Assembly: GCF_030549615.1 (NCBI RefSeq)
Contig: NZ_CP130832.1
Location: 3,162,001 to 3,226,000, forward strand
Direction of reading: 5' to 3'
Length of the DNA: 64,000 nucleotides
DNA from: Stenotrophomonas sp. 610A2
GTDB taxonomy: Bacteria; Pseudomonadota; Gammaproteobacteria; Xanthomonadales; Xanthomonadaceae
Positions 37,952 to 50,243 of the stretch are shown here, one piece after another; the stretch's first letter is position 1, and the number at the start of each line of letters is the position of its first letter. The notes under the pieces are model-generated. The model ran no database searches. It was not told the DNA's origin and was given only the letters and a program-made list of their open reading frames with translations. A program made the position numbers and the translations under genes.

Positions 37952-38895
37952 GCGGTAGCTCGCAATCTGTGTTCGTTGAGGATGCGACGCGCTTGCTCTG
38001 CGTCGCGGTGCATCTGCTCGGTCAACGCCGGCAGATCGTTGAACTTTTCTTCATCCCGCAGTTTGGCAACAAACTCCACTTCGATGTGACGGCCGTACAG
38101 GTCGCCATTGAAGTCGAACAGATGTGCCTCAAGCAGCGGCTCCACACCTTCAACCGTGGGGCGCGTGCCGAAGCTCGACACCGACGGCCATGGCTGCTCG
38201 AACACGCCGTGCACCCACGTAGCGTAGATACCAGAAAGTGCGGGTGTTTTCGGGAAACGCAAGTTGGCGGTAGGGAAGCCCAGGGTGCGCCCGAGCTGGC
38301 GCCCACGCACAACCCGGCCACCGATCGCATACGGACGGCCCAGCAGTTCGCCGGCATGGGCGAACTCGCCGGCCACGATCAACTCGCGGATACGGGTGCT
38401 GGAAATCCGCTCGCCGTTCAGGTGCACCGGCTCGATCTCGCCAGCGACGAAGCCCAGCTCGGCGCCCATCGCCTGCAGCAGCGCGATATCGCCGCCACGG
38501 CGGTTGCCGAAATGGAACTTGGGGCCGATCCAGACTTCGCGCGCACCCAGCCGGCGGACCAGCATGTCGCGGACGAAGTCCTCGGCGGTGATCGCCGCCA
38601 TCTTGGCGTCAAAGCGCAGCAGGCCGACGCTGTCGACCCCCAGCTCGCGCAGGGTGGCGACCTTGTCACGCGCCAGCATCAGCCGCGGCGGCGGGTTGTC
38701 CTTGGCGAAGAACTCGCGCGGCAGCGGCTCGAAGCCCAAGGCCACGGCTGGCACACCCAAGGCGCGGGCACGGGCAACTGCGTGGCGCACCAGCGCCCGA
38801 TGGCCCAGGTGCAGGCCATCGAAGGCACCAATGCAGACCACGCTTCCCTGCGGGAACAACACCCCGCCTTCGACGTCTCTAAAAAGCCTGCTCAT
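37948..38895 (-). CDS. ribF: RibF, bifunctional riboflavin kinase/FAD synthetase
   Basis: A 315-residue enzyme converting riboflavin to FMN and FAD. N-terminal adenylyltransferase with [14 protein letters not shown] (residues about 23-36) and [18 protein letters not shown]-terminal flavokinase with [11 protein letters not shown] and [22 protein letters not shown]. The start [18 protein letters not shown] was chosen because the longer upstream frame would run into murJ. The neighbouring FAD and FMN enzymes make this a useful supply gene. Confidence 0.95.
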
Positions 38896-38974
38896 TCCAT
38901 CCGGATCCAGCCCATGCGGGCCGGTTCTGTCGTGTGTAGCCCTGAAGTATAACGGGGCTGGCCACGCTGTCGGC

Positions 38975-40603
38975 TTACTGGCCACGCAGCTCGCGCGGCC
39001 GGTAGCCCATCAGCAGCAGGCCGGCGGCATAGACCGCGCCGCCGGTGCCGACCAGCACCGCCAGACGCCAACCGCGTTCCCACCACGCCCAGGCCGTCCA
39101 ATCCGACCAGAACAGGCGCAGCGCCACCACGGCAGCCAGCATCAGCACGCTGGCCACGGTCAATTGCAGCAGGAACCGCCCCCAACCGGGCTGGAGCTGG
39201 TATACCCGCGCCCTGCGCAGATACCACCACAACTGCAGGGCATTGGCCCAACCGGCGATCGCAATGGCCAGGGCAAGCAGGGCATGCGCCCCTTCCACCT
39301 TCTTGAGTGCCTCCAGCCACTGCCCGTCGGCCGCGACCAGTGCGGCCTGACCCATCGGGCTGAAGGAGAACATGGCGACGAACAGCAGCACCGTGCAGAT
39401 GATGTTGATCAAGATGGATGCCACCGCCGCCTTTACCGGCGTGCGCGTGTCCTGGCGCGAGTAGAAGGCCGGCGCCAACACTTTGACCAGCAGGAAGGCC
39501 GGCACGGCCAGCGACTGCGCCATCAGGCTGAGACTGCTCATGCGCATGTCCTGCTCGGAGAAGCGACCGTACTGGAACAGGGTTGCCAGCAGCGGCTGCG
39601 CGCACAGCACCAGCCCGATGCAGGCCGGCACACCAATCAGCAGGCATAGCCGGAAGCCCCAATCCAGCCCCTTGGAATAGCCTTCCGGATCCGAACTGGC
39701 GTGGCGGCTGGACAGATGCGGCAAGATCACGGTGCCGATGGCCACCCCGAACATGCCCAGCGGGAACTCCAGCAAGCGGTCGCTGTAGTACAGCCAGGTC
39801 ACGCTGCCACCCATCAGCATCGAGGCCGCCAACGTATTGAACAGCAGGTTCACCTGCGCAACCGACGAGCCGAACAGGGTCGGCACCATCAGCGTCATGA
39901 TCTTGCGCACGCCGGCATGGGCCAGATCGAACCGAGGCCTTGGCAACAGCCCCAGCTTCGCCAACGACGGCAACTGGAAGGCGAGCTGCAGGATGCCCGC
40001 CACGAATACGCCCCAGGCCAGCGCCAGCACCGGCTCATAACCCCAGGCTTTCATATGCGGCACAAGACAGAGCGCCGCGGCAATCATGGAAATATTGAGC
40101 AGGATCGGTGAAAGCGCGGGTACGGCGAACTTCTGATAGCTGTTGAGCACACCACCCACCAGCGACGCCAGCGAGATGAACAGGGCGTAGGGAAAGGTGA
40201 TCTGCAGCATCAAGGTGGCCAGCTCGGCCTGCTCGCTGCCAGGCGCAAAACCCGGCGCGAACACCCGCATCAGCCAGGGTGCCAGCAGGATGGCCGCGGC
40301 TGTCATCACCAGCAGGGAGGCCGTCAACACGCCTGTCACCCTGTCCACCAGCGCCTTCACGGCAGCGTGGTCGCCTTTTGCCTTGTATTCGGCCAGTACC
40401 GGCACGAACGCCATCGAGAATGAACCCTCGGCGGAAAGGCGGCGCATGAAGTTGGGAATCCTGAACGCGACGACAAAGGCGTCCATGGCGGCGCTGGCAC
40501 CGAACACATGCGCGTAAACTTGGTCGCGGACAAGTCCGCTGATACGTGACAGGAACGTCATGGAACTGAATACAGCAGTGGATTTGAGCAAACGACCGCT
40601 CAT
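38975..40603 (-). CDS. murJ: MurJ, lipid II flippase
   Basis: A 542-residue protein of the MATE/MVF type with 14 predicted helices that moves lipid II across the inner membrane for cell-wall synthesis. N-terminus KSTAVFSSMTFLSRISGLVRDQVYA is the family mark; MRRLSAEGSFSMAFVPV and SSRHASSDPEGYSKGLDWG are also typical. The start at 40603 follows AAGAGGAAG. It is the first gene of the murJ-ribF-ileS-lspA-ispH run and divergent from rpsT, as in many gammaproteobacteria. Confidence 0.96.
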   Translation of the reverse strand: MSGRLLKSTAVFSSMTFLSRISGLVRDQVYAHVFGASAAMDAFVVAFRIPNFMRRLSAEGSFSMAFVPVLAEYKAKGDHAAVKALVDRVTGVLTASLLVMTAAAILLAPWLMRVFAPGFAPGSEQAELATLMLQITFPYALFISLASLVGGVLNSYQKFAVPALSPILLNISMIAAALCLVPHMKAWGYEPVLALAWGVFVAGILQLAFQLPSLAKLGLLPRPRFDLAHAGVRKIMTLMVPTLFGSSVAQVNLLFNTLAASMLMGGSVTWLYYSDRLLEFPLGMFGVAIGTVILPHLSSRHASSDPEGYSKGLDWGFRLCLLIGVPACIGLVLCAQPLLATLFQYGRFSEQDMRMSSLSLMAQSLAVPAFLLVKVLAPAFYSRQDTRTPVKAAVASILINIICTVLLFVAMFSFSPMGQAALVAADGQWLEALKKVEGAHALLALAIAIAGWANALQLWWYLRRARVYQLQPGWGRFLLQLTVASVLMLAAVVALRLFWSDWTAWAWWERGWRLAVLVGTGGAVYAAGLLLMGYRPRELRGQ

Positions 40604-40627
40604 GCATCTTCCTCTTGACAACTTGAC

Positions 40628-40656
40628 TTGACGTTCTTTCAGTCAGCCATCATACT
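40628..40656 (+). promoter_or_regulatory. Predicted sigma-70 promoter of rpsT
   Basis: TTGACG at 40628-40633 and CATACT at 40651-40656 with a 17-base spacer, about 48 bases before the rpsT GTG. A good fit for a strong ribosomal-protein promoter. Confidence 0.6.
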
Positions 40657-40703
40657 TGCATGCTTGCTGTTCCCACCACACCGATTTTCAGGAAACCACC
40701 ACT

Positions 40704-40973
40704 GTGGCCAATATCAAGTCCGCCAAGAAGCGCGCCAAGCAGACCGTTGTGCGCAACGCGCGCAACACGGCTCAGCGTTCGATGCTGCGCACCGCCGTCA
40801 AGAAGGTGATCAAGGCTCTGGATGCCAACGACGCCGCTGGCGCCGAGGCAGCCTTTGCCGTCGCCCAGCCGATCCTCGACCGTTTCAGCGCCCGTGGCCT
40901 GATTCACAAGAACAAGGCTGCGCGTCATAAGAGCCGTCTGACCGCCCGCATCAAGGCCATCAAGGCTGCCTGA
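40704..40973 (+). CDS. rpsT: Ribosomal protein S20
   Basis: An 89-residue basic protein of the 30S subunit. Starts at GTG ([14 protein letters not shown]), not at an upstream ATG, because the family starts with Met-Ala-Asn-Ile-Lys; GGAAACC lies about eight bases upstream. Ends [22 protein letters not shown], as expected. It is monocistronic, divergent from murJ and followed by a terminator. The GTG start of S20 is known to reduce its translation in Escherichia coli, where it uses UUG. Confidence 0.97.
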   Translation: MANIKSAKKRAKQTVVRNARNTAQRSMLRTAVKKVIKALDANDAAGAEAAFAVAQPILDRFSARGLIHKNKAARHKSRLTARIKAIKAA

Positions 40974-41011
40974 TCCGCGCGATCACCCGGAGTCGCAAGA
41001 CTCCCGGCATG

Positions 41012-41039
41012 AAAAACCCGGCCTTGTGTCGGGTTTTTT
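41012..41039 (+). terminator. rpsT terminator
   Basis: Stem AAAAACCCG / CGGGTTTTT with a nine-base loop and a run of six T, 39 bases past the rpsT stop. Confidence 0.88.
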
Positions 41040-41083
41040 GTTGGGCGATTTTTGGGGAAGCGAGGCAGACGCCCTCCCGCATA

Positions 41084-41342
41084 GCTTTGGCTTTGGCTTT
41101 GGCTTTGGCTTTGGCTTTGGCTTTGGCTTTGGCTTTGGCTTTGGCCTTGGCCTTGGCTTTGGCCTTGGCTTTGGCCTTGGCCTTGGCCTTGGCCTTGGCT
41201 TTGGCCTTGGCTTTGGCCTTGGCTTTGGCCTTGGCTTTGGCCTTGGCTTTGGCCTTGGCTTTGGCCTTGGCCTTGGCCTTGGCCTTGGCCTTGGCCTTGG
41301 CCTTGGCTTTGGCCTTGGCCTTGGCCTTGGCTTTGGCTTTGG
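41084..41342. repeat. Hexanucleotide tandem array (GGCTTT/GGCCTT)n
   Basis: About 43 uninterrupted six-base units over 259 bases. Only two unit forms appear, GGCTTT and GGCCTT, in a mixed order (a run of TTT units, then irregular alternation). The purity suggests recent slippage expansion or selection for a structured transcript. Copy number is likely to differ between strains or assemblies. Confidence 0.9.
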
Positions 41343-41603
41343 GCCTCCCCAGAAAAGCCTGAACAACTTCCTTCTCCCGCTTGCGGGAGAAGGTGCCCGA
41401 AGGGCGGATGAGGGGGCCTTTGATCTGGGTTTGGCTTTTCAAGCAAAAGCTTGCCCTCACCCCAACCCCTCTCCCGCGGGCGGGAGAGGGGCTCCAAGCA
41501 GAGGCACAAGCACCAGCCACAGCCACAGCCACAGCCAAAGCCAAAACCAAAACCAAAGCCAAAGCCAAAGCCAAAGCCAAAGCTAAAGCGAAAGCCAAAA
41601 CAG

Positions 41604-41627
41604 AAAACCCGGCTTTCGCCGGGTTTT
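41604..41627 (-). terminator. Terminator after obgE
   Basis: Perfect 10-bp stem AAAACCCGGC / GCCGGGTTTT with loop TTTC, 29 bases past the obgE stop. U-runs on both strands make it bidirectional. Confidence 0.85.
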
Positions 41628-41655
41628 CCTCAAACATCAACTGCCGGCGAAAAAC

Positions 41656-42840
<1,185 letters not shown>

Positions 42841-42883
42841 TCAGCAGCCCACACCGGAGTATGGGCAGCTTGCGTGTACGGAA

Positions 42884-43144
42884 TCAGGCTTCCGTGACGA
42901 CGCTGACGGTACGGCGCTTCTTGGCACCCTTCACCGCGAACTCAACCTTGCCATCGACCAGCGCGAACAGCGTGTGGTCACGACCCAGGCCGACGCCTGC
43001 ACCCGGGTGGAACTGGGTGCCGCGCTGACGCACGATGATGTTGCCGGCTTCGATGGCCTGGCCACCGAAGATCTTGACGCCGAGGTATTTCGGGTTGGAA
43101 TCGCGACCGTTGCGCGAGGAACCTACGCCCTTTTTATGTGCCAT
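42884..43144 (-). CDS. rpmA: Ribosomal protein L27
   Basis: An 86-residue 50S protein near the peptidyl-transferase centre. Opens [20 protein letters not shown] with no extra leader, so no N-terminal protease processing is needed. It follows rplU by 19 bases in the conserved rplU-rpmA pair. Confidence 0.97.
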   Translation of the reverse strand: MAHKKGVGSSRNGRDSNPKYLGVKIFGGQAIEAGNIIVRQRGTQFHPGAGVGLGRDHTLFALVDGKVEFAVKGAKKRRTVSVVTEA

Positions 43145-43163
43145 GACGGATTCTCCTTAGCAA

Positions 43164-43472
43164 TTAGCCGGCGATGCCGGTGATTTCGATTTCGGTGTAG
43201 TACTGACGGTGACCCTGACGCTTCATGTGGTGCTTGCGGCGACGGAACTTGATGATCCGGACCTTGTCGGCGCGGCCATGGGCCACAACCTTGGCGGTCA
43301 CCGAAGCGCCCTTCAGCGCGTCACCCAGCTTGATGCCATCGGCATCGCCGAGCATCAGGATGTTGTCGAACTTGATCTCGTTGCCAGCTTCGACTTCGAG
43401 TTTTTCCACGCGCAGGGTTTCACCCTGAACGACGCGGTACTGCTTACCGCCAGTTACCAGAACTGCATACAT
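43164..43472 (-). CDS. rplU: Ribosomal protein L21
   Basis: A 102-residue 50S protein, opening [18 protein letters not shown] and ending [20 protein letters not shown]. It heads the rplU-rpmA-(obgE) run. AGAGGAAG is the ribosome site. The 296-base gap to uvrA should contain both divergent promoters. Confidence 0.97.
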   Translation of the reverse strand: MYAVLVTGGKQYRVVQGETLRVEKLEVEAGNEIKFDNILMLGDADGIKLGDALKGASVTAKVVAHGRADKVRIIKFRRRKHHMKRQGHRQYYTEIEITGIAG

Positions 43473-43593
43473 GACCAGACTTCCTCTGTAGTTATTGTGG
43501 TCGCCTTGCCCGCCATCGAGGGCGGACAGAAGCGGGATTTTACCGGGCGGACCGAGTTCGGGTCAACCCACCCCCTGCCCTGACCCGCCGGGA

Positions 43594-43609
43594 CTGAACC
43601 CCGGTTCAG
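43594..43609. promoter_or_regulatory. Inverted repeat between rplU and uvrA
   Basis: CTGAACC-CC-GGTTCAG, perfect seven-base arms in the divergent intergenic region. It is not a LexA box that I recognise. Could be an operator or an RNA hairpin in the leader. Confidence 0.3.
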
Positions 43610-43768
43610 CCCCGCAGCCGGTATCCGGCCCACTGGCGGGAAACAGCACTGGCAAAACTGGCAATTGCCCCCAAATGACAAGGCCGCTAGGCTGATTGAC
43701 TGCCGTCAGCGACGCCCCCACACCTCCTGCTTCCGGCCCAGCCGGCAGCGGTCCAAATCGGATTTCCC

Positions 43769-46728
<2,960 letters not shown>

Positions 46729-46732
<4 letters not shown>

Positions 46733-47136
46733 GCAACGAACACAAGCAACTGGCCCGCGTACCGATCAGCGTGCGCTGGCGCGACATGGACTCGATGGGC
46801 CACGTCAACAACGCCAAGTACGTTTCGTATCTGGAAGAGGCGCGCGTGCGCTGGATGCTGGGCGTGGAAGGCGTGTCGATGACCGACCGCATCGCGCCGG
46901 TGGTGGCCAACACCAACATCAACTACCGCCTGCCGATCGTGTGGCCGAACGATATCGTGGTCGAGCTGTTTGTTGAGCGTCTGGGTAATAGCAGCGTGAC
47001 CATTGGTCACCGCATCGTTGACCAGAACGACGACAGCAAGCTGTATTCGGACGGCAATGTGGTGGTGGTCTGGATGGATACGCAGACCGGCAAGAGTGCA
47101 CCGTTGCCGGAGGCTGTTCGGGGTGCTTCGAGCTAA
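46729..47136 (+). CDS. Acyl-CoA thioesterase (4-hydroxybenzoyl-CoA thioesterase fold)
   Basis: A 135-residue single hotdog-fold protein. Catalytic-region motif [25 protein letters not shown] at the N-terminus with the conserved Asp and the HVNN turn. It should hydrolyse an acyl-CoA; the substrate chain is unknown. Its ATG overlaps the uvrA stop (ATGA), an odd partner for a repair gene; shared transcription is probable, a shared function is not implied. Confidence 0.87.
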
Positions 47137-47361
47137 GCGGAAGTGAAGCCTGCAGATCGTAAAAATGTCTGAAGCCTTCCTTCTCCCGCATGCGGGAGAA
47201 GGTGCCCGAAGGGCGGATGAGGGGAGCTTTTGTAGCTTTTGGAGCTATTAGAGCTTTTGGAGCTTTAAAGCGCCCTCACCCCAACCCCTCTCCCGCGAGC
47301 GGGAGAGGGGCTTCAGCTGCAGTTGCGGGCTTGGCGGTGAACTGCCTGCCTTCGCGCAGCC
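47137..47361. repeat. Two-hairpin repeat element with nine-base core repeat
   Basis: No gene. Left unit 47179-47224: stem CCTTCTCCCGC / GCGGGAGAAGG then TGCCCGAAGGGCGGATG. Core 47225-47271: four imperfect nine-base units of the form GGAGCTTTT. Right unit 47272-47313: GCCCTCACCCCAACCCCTC and stem CTCCCGC / GCGGGAG. This is the clearest full-length copy in the window and the reference for the others. Confidence 0.8.
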
Positions 47362-47895
47362 TTATTTCAACGCAACCTTCGGAAAATCCACCGGCACATC
47401 CAGCGCCACGTTGATGTAGTTGGTGAACAGGTTCAACGCCACATGCGCGAGAATCTCGACGATCTGCTCGTCACCGAAGCCAACGCTGCGCAGCTCGGCC
47501 ACATCGGCGTCATCCAGCTGCGCACGCTGTTCCACTACTTTCAGCGCGAAGCGCAGTGCCGCAGCGGTACGCGCGTCCTCCGACTGCCCCGCCTGTGCCG
47601 ATGCCATTTCAGCGGCGGTAGCACCCGCCTTCTGCCCCAGCACGGTGTGCGCGGCCAGGCAGTATTCGCAGCTGTTGCGGTTGGCGATGGCAACAGCGAG
47701 CTGCTCGCCAAGCTTGCTGCCAAGGCTTCCCTTGCCCAAGGCACCGAATGCACCCCACATGCTCTGCAATGCAGCCGGGGAATTGGACACTGCCTTGAAC
47801 ATGTTCGGCGTCGCGCCGAAGGCCTGGTGGATCTGTGCCAGCAGCGGCTGGCTGGCGGCGGGGGCGGTCTGGGTCTGCAGATTGATGCGTGACAT
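47362..47895 (-). CDS. Carboxymuconolactone decarboxylase/AhpD-like protein
   Basis: A 177-residue helical protein of the CMD family. The redox motif Cys76-Glu-Tyr-Cys79 with His83 (CEYCLAAH) is the AhpD-type peroxidase/thiol-disulfide site rather than the decarboxylase type. It may take part in peroxide defence or alkylation chemistry. It faces the AraC regulator across 116 bases that hold two direct repeats, so it is the likely regulated target. Start MSRINLQTQT is well supported. Confidence 0.85.
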   Translation of the reverse strand: MSRINLQTQTAPAASQPLLAQIHQAFGATPNMFKAVSNSPAALQSMWGAFGALGKGSLGSKLGEQLAVAIANRNSCEYCLAAHTVLGQKAGATAAEMASAQAGQSEDARTAAALRFALKVVEQRAQLDDADVAELRSVGFGDEQIVEILAHVALNLFTNYINVALDVPVDFPKVALK

Positions 47896-47965
47896 GGTGA
47901 TCTCCTGATCGGTTGGGATGTTTGCCGGGCCGTCAGCCCGTGAAAGAAGTATCCCGCCCGAACCA

Positions 47966-48009
47966 GAACCATTTGATACGATTAGTTCATCAAACGAACC
48001 AATTGGTAC
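47966..48009. promoter_or_regulatory. Direct repeats upstream of the AraC gene, candidate operator
   Basis: GAACCATTTGATAC at 47966-47979 and GAACCAATTGGTAC at 47996-48009 match at 12 of 14 bases, with starts exactly 30 bases apart (about three helical turns). This is the spacing expected for AraC-type dimers. The second copy ends two bases before the araC-family start, so it would overlap the ribosome site. Confidence 0.55.
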
Positions 48010-48011
48010 AG

Positions 48012-48875
48012 ATGAACGCCCTTCCCCCGGTAGATCGACTGGCAGGCGTCCTGGAGAACTTCCGCTTCCAGGCGCAGCTGTTCCACTCCGGCCCGCTGTG
48101 CGGGCTGACCAGCTTTGATGCGGGCGAAGGCCATGCCTATCTGCACGTACTGCGACGCGGCCAACTCGAGGTCAGCCATCCCGGCAGCCGCGATATCCCC
48201 GCCTCGATGCACTTCGAGGAGCCGACGCTGCTGTTCTATCCGCGCCCGTTCAATCACCGCTTCCACAACCCACCACGCGAGGGCGCTGACTTCACCTGCG
48301 CGCGGCTTGATTTCGATGGCGGCATCGCCCATCCGCTGGTACGTGGCCTGCCGTCGCTGATCGCAATGCCATTGGCACGCATCCCCGGCCTGGCGATGAC
48401 ACTCGAACTGCTGTTCAACGAAACCGACAACGTTCGCTGCGGTCAGCGCCTGCTGACCGATCGGCTGTTCGAAGTCGTGGTCATCCAGTTGCTGCGCTGG
48501 CTGCTGGATCATCCGCAGGAAGCCGGGATACCCGCCGGTTTCATCACCGGCCTGTCGGATCAGCGCTTGTCGCGTGCCTTGGCCGCCATGCATGATCGCC
48601 CCGGCGAAAGCTGGACACTCAACAGCCTCGCCGAACAGGCAGGCATGTCGCGCACCGCGTTTGCCAACAGCTTTCGCGACATCGTTGGACAGACGCCGCT
48701 GGACTACCTCACCGATTGGCGCATCGCCCTGGCCCAACGCCGGCTGCGGCAAGGCCGGCCGATCAAGACGCTGGCCGACGAGCTGGGCTATGCCAACGCC
48801 TCGGCGCTGTCGCGGGTATTCGCCGCCAAAATCGGGATGTCGCCGCGCGACTGGCTGAAGCAGGCCGATGCCTGA
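48012..48875 (+). CDS. AraC-family transcriptional regulator
   Basis: A 287-residue regulator: N-terminal cupin-like sensing domain (LHVLRRGQLEV, HFEEPTLLFYPRPFNHRF) of the AraC_binding_2 kind, then two helix-turn-helix motifs (SLAEQAGMSRTAFANSF; ADELGYANASALSRVFAAKIG) ending PRDWLKQ. It most likely controls the divergent AhpD-like gene through the direct repeats between them. Similar regulators respond to small organic ligands; the ligand is not known. Confidence 0.88.
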   Translation: MNALPPVDRLAGVLENFRFQAQLFHSGPLCGLTSFDAGEGHAYLHVLRRGQLEVSHPGSRDIPASMHFEEPTLLFYPRPFNHRFHNPPREGADFTCARLDFDGGIAHPLVRGLPSLIAMPLARIPGLAMTLELLFNETDNVRCGQRLLTDRLFEVVVIQLLRWLLDHPQEAGIPAGFITGLSDQRLSRALAAMHDRPGESWTLNSLAEQAGMSRTAFANSFRDIVGQTPLDYLTDWRIALAQRRLRQGRPIKTLADELGYANASALSRVFAAKIGMSPRDWLKQADA

Positions 48876-49319
48876 TCAGCGCGCGGGCGGCTCGCGTCGT
48901 ACCTGCAGCATGCCGTCCACCTTGGTTCCATCTTCCAGGCTCAGCCGCAACGGCAGCTGCGCGCCTTCCGTCAGCGGCACTTCCGGTTGCATCAACATCA
49001 AGTGCAGACCGCCGGGCCTCAGCTCGACCGATGCACCCGCGGCAATCGGCAAGCGATCGATCTCGCGCATCCGGCTGACGCCTTGCGTGACCGTGGTTTC
49101 ATGCAGCGACACATCGCCAAAGGCCTTGCTGCCCGCACCGACGACAACCACCTCGCTGGCGCAGCCGTTGCGGATGCGCGCAAAGCCCGCCGCCATTCGC
49201 ATCGCCGCTGGGGTCAACCGCACCCAGCCCTGCTCCACGCTCACGCAGGCCGGTGCTGCAGCTGCGGCCTCGAAAGCACACAAGGCCAACAGTACGCACA
49301 CGAATGGTTTGGTTATCAT
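48876..49319 (-). CDS. PCu(A)C copper chaperone
   Basis: A 147-residue secreted protein with a signal peptide (residues 1-22). The family's copper motif H-x10-M-x21-H-x-M is complete: His73, Met84, His106, Met108. PCu(A)C proteins pass Cu(I) to the CuA site of cytochrome oxidase or to other periplasmic targets. It ends directly at the stop of the AraC gene (convergent) and is divergent from the enoyl-CoA hydratase gene. There is no partner Sco gene nearby. The cyo oxidase here has CuB only. Confidence 0.92.
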   Translation of the reverse strand: MITKPFVCVLLALCAFEAAAAAPACVSVEQGWVRLTPAAMRMAAGFARIRNGCASEVVVVGAGSKAFGDVSLHETTVTQGVSRMREIDRLPIAAGASVELRPGGLHLMLMQPEVPLTEGAQLPLRLSLEDGTKVDGMLQVRREPPAR

Positions 49320-49355
49320 CAGGCCACGACTCCTTGCCGTACGAGAAACCGCAGC

Positions 49356-50138
49356 ATGACCACGCTCATCGAAGTGATCAACCATGGCCCCATCCGTGAA
49401 CTGCGCCTGGCACGGCCACCGGTCAACGCGCTGGATACCGAACTGTGCCGTGCGCTGATTGCCGCCGTCACCCTGGCCATGACCGACGACGTGCATGGCA
49501 TCGTGCTGTCCGGCAGCGAGCGCATCTTTACCGGCGGCATGGACGTGCCGCACCTGCTCTCGCATGGCGATGACAAGCGCAAGCTGATGGACAGCTGGCA
49601 AGCCTTCTTCGGCGCTGCACGGGTATTGGCCGAAAGCCGGGTTCCGGTAGTAGCCGCGCTGACCGGGCATTCACCGGCTGGCGGCTGCGTGCTGGCGCTG
49701 TGCTGCGATTACCGGGTGATGGCACGCAGCGCCGACCCGGCAAAACCCTATGTGATCGGCCTGAACGAAGTACAGGTAGGCCTGGTCGCGCCGGAAGGCA
49801 TCCAGCGGCTGATGCGCCGCGTGGTTGGCCACCATCGCGCCGGCGTGTTGTTGACCGGCGGCCAACTGGTCAGCGCCGAACGCGCCCTGGAAATCGGCCT
49901 GGTCGATGAACTGGCTGACGGTGCGCCGCAGGTGGTCGAACGCGCCATTGGCTGGCTGCAGGCCCAGCTCAAGCTGCCGGCGCAGCCGATGCTGCAGACC
50001 CGCGCCATCGCCCGTGCCGACCTGCATGAGGCCATGCAGGCCGAGCACATCCAGCTGGAGCGCTTCGTCGAGGCCTGGTTCTCGCCGGATGCGCAGGGCG
50101 CTTTGCAGGCCTTGGCTGCTCGCCTGGGCAAGAACTGA
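49356..50138 (+). CDS. Enoyl-CoA hydratase/isomerase family protein
   Basis: A 260-residue crotonase-fold protein. Oxyanion-hole segments GSERIFTGGMDVPHLL and ALTGHSPAGGCVLALCCDYRVM are in place, and a Glu in APEGIQRLMRRVVG sits in the usual catalytic position. It is short of nothing obvious, so hydration or isomerisation of an enoyl-CoA is likely; the exact reaction cannot be read. It may be expressed with tesB downstream (105-base gap). Confidence 0.87.
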   Translation: MTTLIEVINHGPIRELRLARPPVNALDTELCRALIAAVTLAMTDDVHGIVLSGSERIFTGGMDVPHLLSHGDDKRKLMDSWQAFFGAARVLAESRVPVVAALTGHSPAGGCVLALCCDYRVMARSADPAKPYVIGLNEVQVGLVAPEGIQRLMRRVVGHHRAGVLLTGGQLVSAERALEIGLVDELADGAPQVVERAIGWLQAQLKLPAQPMLQTRAIARADLHEAMQAEHIQLERFVEAWFSPDAQGALQALAARLGKN

Positions 50139-50243
50139 GAATCACCCGTTCCGGGCCAGGGGAACTGCGGCAGCCGCTGCTGCCTGCGTTCCCCTTCCCC
50201 TGCTCGCCTATAATCGCGGCCTGTCGAAAAGAAGGCCGCCGCC

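Larger units (their letters stand above)
40974..41655. repeat. Intergenic hexanucleotide array and hairpin element between rpsT and obgE
   Basis: No gene. From left to right: the rpsT terminator (41012-41039), a GGCTTT/GGCCTT hexamer array (41084-41342, about 43 units), the left hairpin unit (41370-41416), a short core, the right hairpin unit (41453-41492), a hexamer array in the opposite sense (AGCCAA/AGCCAC, 41512-41596, about 14 units) and a terminator hairpin (41604-41627). The two arrays are inverse and could pair with each other. Open frames encoding Ala-Leu, Lys-Ala, Gly-Gln or Pro-Arg repeats in up to five frames come from the hexamer having no stops. Confidence 0.85.

Noticed and set aside
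41084..41342. CRISPR array
   Set aside because: Units are six bases with no spacers, and there are no cas genes. It is a simple tandem repeat.
40960..41640. Open frames with Lys-Ala, Ala-Leu, Pro-Arg or Gly-Gln repeats
   Set aside because: They arise because the hexanucleotide array contains no stop in any of several frames. They lack ribosome sites and span two terminators.
43473..43768. LexA box before uvrA
   Set aside because: No sequence close to the TTAGTA-type operator of Xanthomonadaceae is visible, although uvrA is often in the SOS regulon.
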